A stretch of DNA of 64,000 nt, from contig NZ_BMQJ01000007.1 in the NCBI RefSeq assembly GCF_014648055.1, forward strand, positions 63,046-127,045. The letters are read 5' to 3'. Below, piece after piece: positions 33,447 to 43,013 of this stretch; positions within the stretch are counted from its first letter, which is position 1; the number at the start of each line of letters is the position of its first letter. Position numbers and translations under genes: made by a program. The notes beneath the pieces were generated by a model that saw nothing but the letters and a program-made list of their open reading frames with translations, was not told the DNA's origin and searched no databases. This stretch comes from Streptosporangium pseudovulgare. GTDB lineage: Bacteria; Actinomycetota; Actinomycetes; Streptosporangiales; Streptosporangiaceae.

Positions 33447-34181
33447 GTGCCGCGCCCCGTGATCGGTGTGACGACCGCACCGATCGACGGCGTCTTCGAC
33501 CACCAGGACTCCCACGGTGGTGGCGGCACCATCACCAACGGCGACACCCAGTGGATGACGGCCGGCGCCGGCCTGCTCCACATCGAGGCGCCGCCGGAGC
33601 ACCTGGTCATGTCCGGCGGGCTCTTCCACGGCCTCCAGCTGTGGGTGAACCTCCCGGCCAGGGACAAGATGATGGCCCCGCGCTACCAGGACATCCGCGG
33701 CGGCAACGTCCGGCTGCTCACCTCCCCGGACGGGGGCGCGCTCCTGCGCGTCATCGCGGGCGAACTGGACGGCCACGAGGGCCCCGGCATCACGCACACG
33801 CCGATCACCATGATCCACGCGACGCTGGCGCCGGGTGCGGAGATCACGCTGCCGTGGCGGGAGGACTTCAACGGCCTCGCGTACGTCCTGGCGGGCCGCG
33901 GGGCGGTCGGCGCCGAGCGCCGGCCGATCCGCCTGGGCCAGACGGCGGTCTTCGGCGGCGGCGGCTCGCTGACCGTCCGCGCGGACGAGAAGCAGGACTC
34001 CCACACGCCGGACCTGGAGGTCGTGCTGCTGGGCGGACAGCCGATCCGGGAGCCGATCGCCCACTACGGCCCGTTCGTCATGAACACCCGGCAGGAACTC
34101 CAGCAGGCGTTCGAGGACTTCCAGAAGGGCCGGCTGGGCACGATCCCGGCCGTGCACGGCATGTCCGAGGGCGGCCTGTAG
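33447..34181 (+). CDS. Pirin-family protein lacking its usual N-terminus
   Basis: 244 aa from GTG 33447 versus about 290-330 aa for normal pirins. It begins inside the first cupin: IDGVFDHQDSHGGGGTITNGDTQWMTAGAGLLHIE is typical mid-domain sequence. The family's opening residues, including the DPFLMLDEF and PHRGFETVTYM region with metal-binding His residues, are absent in all three frames upstream. The second cupin and C-terminus are intact. A regulatory repeat and GGAAGGAG ribosome site remain ahead. The gene may be a functional short form or a decaying gene after an N-terminal deletion. Confidence 0.75.
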   Translation: MPRPVIGVTTAPIDGVFDHQDSHGGGGTITNGDTQWMTAGAGLLHIEAPPEHLVMSGGLFHGLQLWVNLPARDKMMAPRYQDIRGGNVRLLTSPDGGALLRVIAGELDGHEGPGITHTPITMIHATLAPGAEITLPWREDFNGLAYVLAGRGAVGAERRPIRLGQTAVFGGGGSLTVRADEKQDSHTPDLEVVLLGGQPIREPIAHYGPFVMNTRQELQQAFEDFQKGRLGTIPAVHGMSEGGL

Positions 34182-34364
34182 GGCCCGCAGGGGCCGCACG
34201 CGGACGAGTCCGGTCCGGACAGGGACGGGACCCGTCCGCGCTCGCCGCCCACCTCTGACGCCCGATACCTCCCCGCCCCGCACAGCGCCCTACAAACTTC
34301 GGGGCCGGACCTTTGTCCGGTCCGGCCATTGGGCGAACCGGAGCCGGGTCCGAAGATCGGTTCC

Positions 34365-35547
<1,183 letters not shown>

Positions 35548-35555
<8 letters not shown>

Positions 35556-36888
35556 GCCCGGCACGCCCGCCCGGGGCGACGTCGCGCGGCTGCTGGAGCT
35601 GGACCGGGCGCACGTCTGGCACCCGTACGGGCCGATGCCGGGGCAGGAGGCCCCGCTGCTGGTGGAGTCCGCCTCGGGGGTACGGCTGCGCCTGGCCGAG
35701 CCCGTCGAGGGCCGGACCGAGCTGATCGACGCCATGTCGTCGTGGTGGGCCGCCATCCACGGATACGGCCACCCGGCGCTGGACGCCGCCGTCCGCGACC
35801 AGCTGGGCCGGATGAGTCATGTGATGTTCGGCGGGCTCACCCACGAACCGGCGATCCGGCTGGCCACCCGGCTGGTGGAGATCACCCCCGAGCCGCTGGA
35901 ACACGTCTTCCTCGCCGACTCCGGCTCGGTGTCGGTCGAGGTGGCCGTCAAGATGTGCCTGCAGTACTGGCGCTCGCTCGGCCGGCCCGCCAAGCACCGC
36001 CTGCTGACCTGGCGCGGCGGCTACCACGGCGACACCTTCCTGCCGATGTCGGTGTGCGACCCCGACGGGGGGATGCACGCGCTGTGGACCGGGGTGCTGC
36101 CACGGCAGGTCTTCGCCGACGCCCCGCCCGCGGGCTTCGACGCCGAGCCCGACCCCGCCTACCTCACCCACCTGGCCGACCTGATCGGTCGGCACGCGCA
36201 CGAACTGGCGGCGGTCGTCGTCGAGCCGGTGGCGCAGAACGCCGGTGGCATGCGCTTCCACTCCCCCGGCTACCTGCGGGCGCTGCGCGAGCTGTGCGAC
36301 GCCCACGACGTGCTGCTGGTCTTCGACGAGATCGCCACCGGCTTCGGCCGCACCGGCGCCTTCTTCGCCGCGGACCACGCGGCCGTCGCGCCCGACGTGA
36401 TGTGCGTGGGCAAGGCCCTCACCGGCGGCTATCTCACCATGGCCGCCGCCCTGTGCACCTCGGAGGTGGCGTACGGCATCGGCCGGGGGGAGCATCCCGT
36501 GCTCGCCCACGGGCCCACCTTCATGGCCAACCCGCTGGCCGCCGCCGTGGCCTGCGCCTCCCTCGACCTGCTCGGCGACGGGGCGTGGGAGGCGCGGGTC
36601 AAGCGTGTCGAGGCGGGGCTGCGGGCGGGACTCGCCCCGGCCCGCGAGCTGGACGGCGTCCGCGACGTGCGGGTCCTCGGCGCGATCGGCGTGATCCAGC
36701 TCGACCGGGAGGTGGACAGGGTCGCGGCGACCCGCGCCGCCGTACGGCACGGGGTGTGGATCCGGCCCTTCCGCGACCTGATCTACACCATGCCCCCCTA
36801 CGTCACCGGCGACGCCGACCTGGCCCGGATCACGGCCGCGCTCGTGGCGGCCGCCGGGGCGACATCCCCGGGAGGCCCGGCCGCCTGA
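35548..36888 (+). CDS. bioA: Adenosylmethionine-8-amino-7-oxononanoate aminotransferase
   Basis: 446 aa, ATG overlapping bioB. Class III PLP enzyme with BioA signatures [25 protein letters not shown], the Tyr/Gly RGGYHGDTF segment, [12 protein letters not shown], and the PLP lysine in [15 protein letters not shown] near residue 288. It moves an amino group from SAM to KAPA, giving DAPA, the step two before BioB. Together they make a bioBA operon. Confidence 0.96.
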
Positions 36889-36982
36889 TGGCCGCGCCCG
36901 GATCCGGCCCCCTCGGGGCGGCCCGGCCGGCTTGACCAGGTCGACTCGGGCCGGCATGACCAGGCCGACTCGGTCGGCTCGG

Positions 36983-37696
36983 TCAGCTCGGCACGAGGGT
37001 GACGCAGGCGACGCGGGCACCGGCCGCGCCGGCGTCGGGGCCGGACGTCGTGGTGGGCTCGGCGTGGATGACGAGGGAGCGCGGCCGATGGGCCGGGGTG
37101 AACGCCCAGTCCTGCCGGGAGGTGGCCGTGGCGGCGCCGGTGGCGTCGGTGGTGAAGTCGAGCCAGAACTCGGTGGCGGCGCTCGCCCCGGCGCCGTCGT
37201 GCCCGTGATCCGCGCCGGGGTTGGAGTGACCGGCCTTGGCACCGGGATCGGAGTGGCCGGTCTTGGCGCCGGGTCCGTGCCCCCCGCCGGGATGGGCGTG
37301 GCCGGCGTCGCCGGGACGGCGGAAGTGCGGGCCGGCGGCGGCGGGCTTCTTCCCGCAGGGGTCGACGTGCAGGTGCGCGCCGTACGTCCGGCCGGGTAGG
37401 AAGCCGCTGACAGTGGCGGTGGTGACGGCGAACACCGACCCCGACTCGGCGGTCACCTGGACCGAGGCGCCGGGTGGCGCCAGCGCGGCGTCGTAGACGA
37501 TCGCCGTGGCCTTCGGCGCGGCCGCGGTGAGCACGCCGCCCCCGGAGAGACGGATCTCGGCCGGGAGCGGTTCCCGGGCCGGGATGGGGTCCTGGGCGGG
37601 GGCGTGGCCCACCGGGTGGGACGCCACCCCCCGCTGCTCCCCGCAGGCCGCGCAGAGCAGCCCGGCGGCGACGAGGACGACGACGGCGGCACGCAT
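36983..37696 (-). CDS. Exported Cu/Zn superoxide dismutase-like protein with His/Gly-rich insert
   Basis: 237 aa. A hydrophobic signal (about 3-18) ends LLCAACGEQ, a near-lipobox with Cys at the -3 place. The SodC-like domain shows TYGAHLHVDPCG (copper-binding His pair near 105 and 107), AAGPHF, and RSLVIHAEP near 211 with ARVACVTL supplying the second disulphide Cys. Between them lies a Gly/His/Ala/Lys insert with repeated PGA(K/D)xGHS-type units (about 130-165). The usual Zn-site Asp is not clearly aligned, so dismutase activity is likely but unproven. The upstream 94 bp past the stop hold repeated TGACCAGGYCGACTCGG words. Confidence 0.8.
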   Translation of the reverse strand: MRAAVVVLVAAGLLCAACGEQRGVASHPVGHAPAQDPIPAREPLPAEIRLSGGGVLTAAAPKATAIVYDAALAPPGASVQVTAESGSVFAVTTATVSGFLPGRTYGAHLHVDPCGKKPAAAGPHFRRPGDAGHAHPGGGHGPGAKTGHSDPGAKAGHSNPGADHGHDGAGASAATEFWLDFTTDATGAATATSRQDWAFTPAHRPRSLVIHAEPTTTSGPDAGAAGARVACVTLVPS

Positions 37697-37803
37697 ACGG
37701 CATCTCCTTCGGCGGATACGGCGTGGGCGGCCACTCTATTGAGTGACCGCATGATCACGCATGGTATTCGCCGTTCTCGTCCGGCGGCCGTCATCGCCGC
37801 CCG

Positions 37804-38094
37804 TCAGGCGTGTGAGGCGGCGATCCCGTCGATCCGCGCGGCCAGGGTGAAGTCCAGCTCGGTCAGGCCGCCCGCGTCGTGGGTGGTCAGGGCGAGGTGG
37901 AGGGTGCGCCAGCGGATGTCGATGTCGGGGTGGTGGTTGAGCTTCTCCGCCTCGACCGCGATCTCGTCGACGATGCGGATCGCGGTGGGGAAGTCGCGGG
38001 CCTCGACCGTGCGGCGGATCTCGTCGCCCTCGCGCCGCCACTGGGGCACGCCGTCCAGCCTCTGGTTCACGGTGGAGTCGTCAAGCGGGTCCAT
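37804..38094 (-). CDS. 4a-hydroxytetrahydrobiopterin dehydratase (PhhB/DCoH)
   Basis: 96 aa, normal family length. EKLNHHPDIDIRWRTLHLALTTHDAGGLTELD contains the active-site HHP and the THDxGGLT motif. The enzyme removes water from 4a-hydroxytetrahydropterin, recycling the cofactor of aromatic amino-acid hydroxylases; in bacteria it may also act with molybdopterin. It is between the SodC-like gene (same strand) and a divergent aldolase. No hydroxylase is adjacent. Confidence 0.93.
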   Translation of the reverse strand: MDPLDDSTVNQRLDGVPQWRREGDEIRRTVEARDFPTAIRIVDEIAVEAEKLNHHPDIDIRWRTLHLALTTHDAGGLTELDFTLAARIDGIAASHA

Positions 38095-38277
38095 CGGGCC
38101 ATGACATCACACCGGGCGGGGCCGCGCCGAGCCGAGGCGCCTCTCGGGCGCGGCCCGCCGCCGGAGTGGGGACGACCTCGCGGACGGTTTCCCCGGAGGC
38201 GCCTCTCGGGCGCGGTCCTCCGTCCGGTGCGTGGACGGGGTTTGCCGCTTCTCGCGGCGAGCGCCTACTTTGATCGC

Positions 38278-38925
38278 ATGTTGCTGGCGGAGCAGCGGCG
38301 CCTGCTGTGTGAGTACGGCCGCCGGGTGGTCGGGACCGGACTGGTGCTGGGGACGTCCGGGAACCTCAGCGTGCGCGCGGGAGACCTGGTGGCGGTCACC
38401 CCGGCCGGGGGCGCCCTGGACCGGCTGGAGCCGGAGTCGTGCCCGGTGGTCGACGTCGAGGGCCACCTGGTCGACGGAGACCTCCAGCCGTCCTCGGAGA
38501 CCCCGATGCACCTGGCGGTGTACGCCTCCGCCGACGTCCGGGCGGTGGTGCACACCCACTCCACCTTCGGCACCGTGGTCGCCACGACCATGACCGAGCT
38601 GCCGCCGATCCACTACAACACCCTCCTGCTGGGCGGCATCGTCCGGGTGGCCGACTACGCGACCTACGGCACGCCCGAGCTGGCCGCCAACGTCCGGGCC
38701 GCGCTCGACGGCAGGCGCGCCGCGCTGCTGGCCAACCACGGCGGGGTCACCGTCGGCGACGACCTGGAGGCCGCCTTCGAGGCGGCCCGGCTGCTGGAGT
38801 GGCTCTGCGAGGTCTACGTCCGCGCCAGGTCCGTGGGCGAGCCCAGGGTGCTCACCGAGGAGCAGCTCGCCGAGGTGGTCCACCGCTCCCGGAACCCCCC
38901 GAGGTTCCCGCGCCGCGAGGGCTGA
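38278..38925 (+). CDS. Class II aldolase/adducin family protein (fuculose-phosphate-aldolase-like)
   Basis: 215 aa. The signature GLVLGTSGNLSVR binds phosphate, SETPMHLAVY carries the catalytic Glu, VVHTHSTFG (near residue 92) and LLANHGGVTVG supply the three Zn-binding His. Members cleave fuculose-, ribulose- or methylthioribulose-phosphates to dihydroxyacetone phosphate and aldehyde. No sugar operon is near, so the sugar is uncertain. The ATG is the last codon before the hydrophobic LLAEQRR start, consistent with family length. Confidence 0.9.
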   Translation: MLLAEQRRLLCEYGRRVVGTGLVLGTSGNLSVRAGDLVAVTPAGGALDRLEPESCPVVDVEGHLVDGDLQPSSETPMHLAVYASADVRAVVHTHSTFGTVVATTMTELPPIHYNTLLLGGIVRVADYATYGTPELAANVRAALDGRRAALLANHGGVTVGDDLEAAFEAARLLEWLCEVYVRARSVGEPRVLTEEQLAEVVHRSRNPPRFPRREG

Positions 38926-39099
38926 CCGGCCCGCCCGGCGCCCCGCCCCGGAACGCCCGCCATCCCGTGGCCGCCCCGGCGCCCTCCGGTCCGGGAAATC
39001 CCGGAACGCCCGTCACCCCGTGCCGCCCCTCCCCGCCACGGAGGGTCCCCGGAAAGCCCCCGGAACGCCCGCCCCGCTCCCCCGTCGGAGGTTCGATCC

Positions 39100-40311
39100 A
39101 TGCCCCTGCAGCTCACCGGCACCCCCGATGACCCCGACCTGATCCGGCTGCCCTGGGACCGGCCGCTCGCGGAGTGGCCCGAGCACCACCTCGTCTCGCT
39201 TCCGCGCGGCATCTCCCGGCACGTCGTGCGCTTCGCCCGCCTGGCGGGCCGGGTCTACGCGATCAAGGAGATCAGCGAGTACTACGCCAAGCGGGAGTAC
39301 CGCCTGCTGTGGGACCTGCACCGGCTGGACACCCCGGCGGTGGAGCCGGTGGCCGTGGTCACCGGGCGGACCGGCCCGGACGGGGAGCCGCTGGACTCCG
39401 CGCTCGTCACCCGGCACCTGCAGTTCTCGTTGCCCTACCGCGCGGTCATGTCGGGCACGCTCCGGCCCGAGACGCTCAACCGGCTGCTGGACGCGCTGGC
39501 CGTACTGCTGGTGCGGCTGCACCTGACCGGGTTCTACTGGGGCGACTGCTCGCTGTCGAACGTGCTGTTCCGCCGGGACGCCGGCTCGTTCGCCGCCTAC
39601 CTGGTGGACGCCGAGACCGGCGAGCTGCACCCGTTGATCAGCGAGGGGCAGCGCCTGCACGACATCGACGTGGCGCACGTCAACATCTTCGGGGAGATGC
39701 TGGACCTCCAGGCGGGCGGCCTGCTGCCTCCCTCGATCGACCCCGAGGAGGTCGCGGACTCGGCCCGTGACCGCTACCACGGTCTGTGGGAGGAGCTCAC
39801 CTCCGACGACATCATCGAGGAGGTGGACTGGCACGTCATCGACCAGCGCATCCGCCGGCTGAACTCGCTGGGCTTCGACGTCGCCGAGATGATGGTCCGC
39901 CGCAAGGCGGGCACCGGGCGGCTGGTCGTCCGCCCCAAGGTCGTGGACGCCGGCCACCACCAGCGCCGCCTCCTGCGCCTGACCGGCCTGGACGTGGAGG
40001 AGAACCAGGCCAGGCGGCTGCTCAACGACCTCGACTCCTTCCGGGTGTCGCACGGCCTGCGCCACGAGGACGAGGCGATCGTGGCGCACCGCTGGCTCGC
40101 GGAGGTCTTCCTGCCGACGGTGGAGGCGGTCCCCGGGGAGCTGCGCGGCAAGCTGGAGCCGGCCCAGTTCTTCCACGAGGTGCTGGACCACCGCTGGTTC
40201 CTGTCGGAGGAGGCCGGGCGGGACGTCGGACTGACCGCCGCCGTGGAGTCGTACGTGAAGCACGTTCTCGTCTACAAGCCGGATGAGGAGGCCTTCATCT
40301 CCGGAGAATGA
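39100..40311 (+). CDS. DUF4032 kinase-like protein
   Basis: 403 aa. The front half has a small kinase-like fold: VYAIKEISEYYAKREYRLL (ATP lysine and Glu), GFYWGDCSLSNVLFR (catalytic D and N) and LVDAETGELHP (metal Asp). The back half, about 270-390, is the DUF4032 domain (VVRPKVVDAGHHQRRL, LTGLDVEENQARRLLND). Often called LPS-kinase-like, but its substrate is unknown; actinobacteria have no LPS. A terminator hairpin lies 13 bp after the stop. Confidence 0.85.
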   Translation: MPLQLTGTPDDPDLIRLPWDRPLAEWPEHHLVSLPRGISRHVVRFARLAGRVYAIKEISEYYAKREYRLLWDLHRLDTPAVEPVAVVTGRTGPDGEPLDSALVTRHLQFSLPYRAVMSGTLRPETLNRLLDALAVLLVRLHLTGFYWGDCSLSNVLFRRDAGSFAAYLVDAETGELHPLISEGQRLHDIDVAHVNIFGEMLDLQAGGLLPPSIDPEEVADSARDRYHGLWEELTSDDIIEEVDWHVIDQRIRRLNSLGFDVAEMMVRRKAGTGRLVVRPKVVDAGHHQRRLLRLTGLDVEENQARRLLNDLDSFRVSHGLRHEDEAIVAHRWLAEVFLPTVEAVPGELRGKLEPAQFFHEVLDHRWFLSEEAGRDVGLTAAVESYVKHVLVYKPDEEAFISGE

Positions 40312-40323
40312 TCCGGGGCGGAT

Positions 40324-40350
40324 GATGTTTTCCCCCGGGGGATGAACATC
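40324..40350 (+). terminator. Hairpin terminator after the DUF4032 gene
   Basis: GATGTT-TT-CCCCC and GGGGG-ATG-AACATC form a stem with a small internal bulge, followed by CTTCTTCT. The rest of the gap to 40474 is unusually AT-rich for this genome and likely holds the promoter of the Roadblock cluster. Confidence 0.55.
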
Positions 40351-40474
40351 CTTCTTCTCAGTCGAGGAATATCACCTCCTGAAATATCTGTGTTTCACAT
40401 AGAACGCTTCCTTCCTCAGGAATGTCCCTACGCTAACCGGGCGACGCCTTGAAGTCGTCGGCGAGGGAGATCCA

Positions 40475-40852
40475 GTGCTCGGAATCGAAGACTGTGTGAC
40501 GGAGGCCATGGCCATCCCCGGCGCGCTGGACGCGCTGCTGATCGACCAGACCAGCGGGATGGCGGTGGCGGTGGGCGGTGGCCGCGACGAGGACGTCGAC
40601 GAGTCGGCCGCCGCGCTGAGCGAGACCCTGCGGGCCGCCATGGACGGCCTCGCCCTGAACTCCCCCGGCGGAACGATCCGAATAAACGACATGATCGTAA
40701 CCGCGGATAACGGACATCATTTACTCCGGCCGATGGAAACGGCATTCGACGGCCCGCTGGTGATTTACGTCCGTCTTGACCCGGAACGCTCGAATCTCGC
40801 TCTCGCCCGCCACCGTCTGCGGTCCATTTCCGGCCGGCTCGTCACGACGTGA
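40475..40852 (+). CDS. Roadblock/LC7-like domain protein 1
   Basis: 125 aa from GTG 40475 with GAGGGAGA upstream. ALDALLIDQTSGMAVAV begins the alpha/beta Roadblock fold, ending with LDPERSNLALARHRLRSIS. The whole protein is one domain. Closest in pattern to the third Roadblock protein at 42595-42966, whose tail reads LAMARHTLRMIEE. Bacterial Roadblock proteins bind or regulate small GTPases of the MglA/Cvn type; none is next to this cluster. Confidence 0.82.
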   Translation: MLGIEDCVTEAMAIPGALDALLIDQTSGMAVAVGGGRDEDVDESAAALSETLRAAMDGLALNSPGGTIRINDMIVTADNGHHLLRPMETAFDGPLVIYVRLDPERSNLALARHRLRSISGRLVTT

Positions 40853-40856
40853 CGTC

Positions 40857-41798
40857 ATGCCGACGATGGAGAGCGTTCTCAGCGATCTGGCCGAGGACCG
40901 CGTCACCGGCGCGCTGCGCCTGGACGAGGCGGGGACGGTCTACCTGACCGACGGCCGGGTGACCTACGCCGAGAGCCCGGCCGTCCCGAGGCTGGAGGAC
41001 CTGCTGACCGCGGACGACAGGATCCCGGCGCAGGCCGTACGGCAGGCCAGGCAGGCGGCCACCGAGGACCGGCCGGGCGGCGAGCGGCTGGTCGGGCAGG
41101 GTGTGCTGACCCGTGGCGAGCTGGAGTTCTGCGTGCTGAGCGCGGTGCTCGACGCCGCCTACTTCCTGTCGGGCTCGGCCGCGCACCACAGGGGCTTCCG
41201 GCCCGGGGACCGGCACTGGCTCGGCCCCCAGTGGTATTTCGACGTGGCCGGGCTGTCCCGGGAGTGCGAGCGGAGGAGGGCGCAGTTGGACCGTGCCTGG
41301 CCGTCCGGTGAGCTGGACACGCTCCCGGTCGTCCCCCTGGCGCGCATCCCCGCCCAGCGGGTGGTGCTGACCTCGCTGCAGTGGGAGGTGCTGGTCGCGG
41401 CCGACTCCACCGCCACCCCCGCCGAGCTGGCGCACAGACTCGGCCGGCCCGCCTACTCGGTGCTGCTCGCCGTACGGCGGCTGGCCGCGGCGGGGCTGCT
41501 CCGCGTCCCGGAGGCGGGCGGACGGCCCGGCGCCGCGCCCGCCGGGACGGGAACGCCGGCACCGGCTCCGCAGACGCCACCGGCTCCGCAGACCTCGCAG
41601 ACGTCGCAGACGCCGTCGGCTCCGCCGGCGCTGCCGCGGCGTCCGAAGACCACCGGGGAGCCCCGGGCGGGCGGGGAACCCCGGGAAGGCGCCGCGGGGA
41701 GCGCCGCGTCCGCGCGGTGGCTCCCCGCGGCGACCGGGGACCCCGCCGACGTGAACCTGCTCATCCGGCTGAGGAACGCACTGGAGGCACTGACATGA
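40857..41798 (+). CDS. DUF4388 (PatA-like) protein with winged-helix-like C-terminal part
   Basis: 313 aa from ATG 40857. SVLSDLAEDRVTGALRLDEAGTVYLTDGRVTYAES is a DUF4388 opening, a domain often found with response regulators and Roadblock proteins. Residues about 185-225 (VLTSLQWEVLVAADSTATPAELAHRLGRPAYSVLLAVRRLAAAGLL) look like a winged helix. A Pro/Thr/Ser-rich linker and a short C-terminal helix follow. It starts 4 bp after the first Roadblock gene, so they form an operon. Likely a signalling adaptor or DNA-binding partner. Confidence 0.75.
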   Translation: MPTMESVLSDLAEDRVTGALRLDEAGTVYLTDGRVTYAESPAVPRLEDLLTADDRIPAQAVRQARQAATEDRPGGERLVGQGVLTRGELEFCVLSAVLDAAYFLSGSAAHHRGFRPGDRHWLGPQWYFDVAGLSRECERRRAQLDRAWPSGELDTLPVVPLARIPAQRVVLTSLQWEVLVAADSTATPAELAHRLGRPAYSVLLAVRRLAAAGLLRVPEAGGRPGAAPAGTGTPAPAPQTPPAPQTSQTSQTPSAPPALPRRPKTTGEPRAGGEPREGAAGSAASARWLPAATGDPADVNLLIRLRNALEALT

Positions 41799-41856
41799 GC
41801 TCGTCCCGATGCCGCTGAGGTTGCGGACGTTGAAGCTGATCGGAAGGAGGCCGCCG

Positions 41857-42582
41857 GTGGAGGCGCGTGACCGGGAACCGCAGGGGACGCGGCCGTACGC
41901 GGACCCCGCCGCGTCCCGCGACCGGGACGTCGTGCCGTTCCGCGAATCCGGCGCCGAACCTCCCGGTCCCGGCACCGAGCCGTCCGGACCGGGTGCGCCG
42001 GGCGCCGATCCGTCCCGACCGGGCACGCCGGTCGCGCCGGGCGCCGTACCGGTGTCCTCCGCCGCGGACGGCGCCGGGGCGCCCACGGAGGCACCCGTGG
42101 AGACGTCGGCGGGGACGCCCGCGGGCGCGTCCTCCGCGCAGGCGCCTCCCGCGCCGGACGGGGAGCGGGTGCCGCTCCACGACCGGGCCCGGCGGGAACT
42201 GACCCTGCTGCGCGACCGGCTGCACGAGGAGATGGCGCTGCTGCGCGAGCGCGTGCCGGAGGTGAACGGGAGCGTCGCCTGCAGCGTGGACGGCCTGCCG
42301 ATAGCGAGCGACCTGCGAGGGGAGACCGAGCAGATCGGCGCGCTGTCCTCCGCGGTGCTCGCGCTCAGCGGCCGGCTGACCGCCATGGCCGACAAGGGCT
42401 CCTTCGAGGAGACGCTGATCTCCGGCAGCAACGGCTACGCGGTCTTCTACGCCGCCGGCCCCACGATCGTCCTCACGGTGCTCGCCCGGCCCGGGACCAA
42501 CCTCGGGCTGCTGCGCCTGGAGGGCCGCAAGACGGCGGCGAGGCTGGCCGCCATCACGTCCTGCACATCGACAACCCACTGA
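41857..42582 (+). CDS. Roadblock/LC7 domain protein 2 with disordered N-terminus
   Basis: 241 aa from GTG 41857, chosen because AAGGAGG lies 6 bp upstream; the ATG at 41809 has no such site. Residues 1-105 are Pro/Ala/Gly-rich and disordered. Residues about 110-240 form a helix (ARRELTLLRDRLHEEMALLRERV) and a Roadblock fold (GSVACSVDGLPIASDL, GYAVFYAAGPTIVLTVLARPGTNLGLLRLEG). Part of the four-gene cluster. Confidence 0.8.
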   Translation: MEARDREPQGTRPYADPAASRDRDVVPFRESGAEPPGPGTEPSGPGAPGADPSRPGTPVAPGAVPVSSAADGAGAPTEAPVETSAGTPAGASSAQAPPAPDGERVPLHDRARRELTLLRDRLHEEMALLRERVPEVNGSVACSVDGLPIASDLRGETEQIGALSSAVLALSGRLTAMADKGSFEETLISGSNGYAVFYAAGPTIVLTVLARPGTNLGLLRLEGRKTAARLAAITSCTSTTH

Positions 42583-42594
42583 TCGGAGTCAGAC

Positions 42595-42966
42595 ATGGGC
42601 AACATGGACATCTCTCTCAAGGAGATGATGGGCATCGACGGCGCGATCGGCGCGGTCGTCGTCGACTACAACAGCGGCATGGCGCTGGGCGCCCTCGGCG
42701 GCTCCAAGGACCTGGACCTTCAGGTGGCCGCGGCGGGCAACACCGAGGTCGTCAAGGCCAAGCTGCGGACGATGGACTCCCTCGGCCTCAAGGAGGCCAT
42801 CGAGGACATCCTCATCACGCTCAGCGGGCAGTACCACATCATCCGCCCGGTCACCGGCCGGAGCGGCAAGGGCCTCTTCCTGTACCTGGCGCTGGACCGC
42901 AACCGGGGGAACCTGGCGATGGCCCGGCACACCCTGCGGATGATCGAGGAGAGGCTCGAGATCTGA
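42595..42966 (+). CDS. Roadblock/LC7-like domain protein 3
   Basis: 123 aa, ATG with GGAG upstream and 12 bp after the previous gene. GAIGAVVVDYNSGMALGA opens the Roadblock fold and LFLYLALDRNRGNLAMARHTLRMIEERLEI closes it. It is a close relative of the protein at 40475-40852. A bidirectional terminator follows. Confidence 0.85.
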   Translation: MGNMDISLKEMMGIDGAIGAVVVDYNSGMALGALGGSKDLDLQVAAAGNTEVVKAKLRTMDSLGLKEAIEDILITLSGQYHIIRPVTGRSGKGLFLYLALDRNRGNLAMARHTLRMIEERLEI

Positions 42967-42968
42967 TC

Positions 42969-43012
42969 CTCCGGTACGGCTCCGCGCACCGGGAGCGCGG
43001 GCCGTACCGGAG
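42969..43012. terminator. Bidirectional terminator between convergent genes
   Basis: CTCCGGTACGGC (42969-42980) and GCCGTACCGGAG (43001-43012) are perfect complements, with further pairing of CGCG inside. It separates the Roadblock cluster from the convergent hydrolase gene. Confidence 0.75.
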
Positions 43013-43013
43013 C

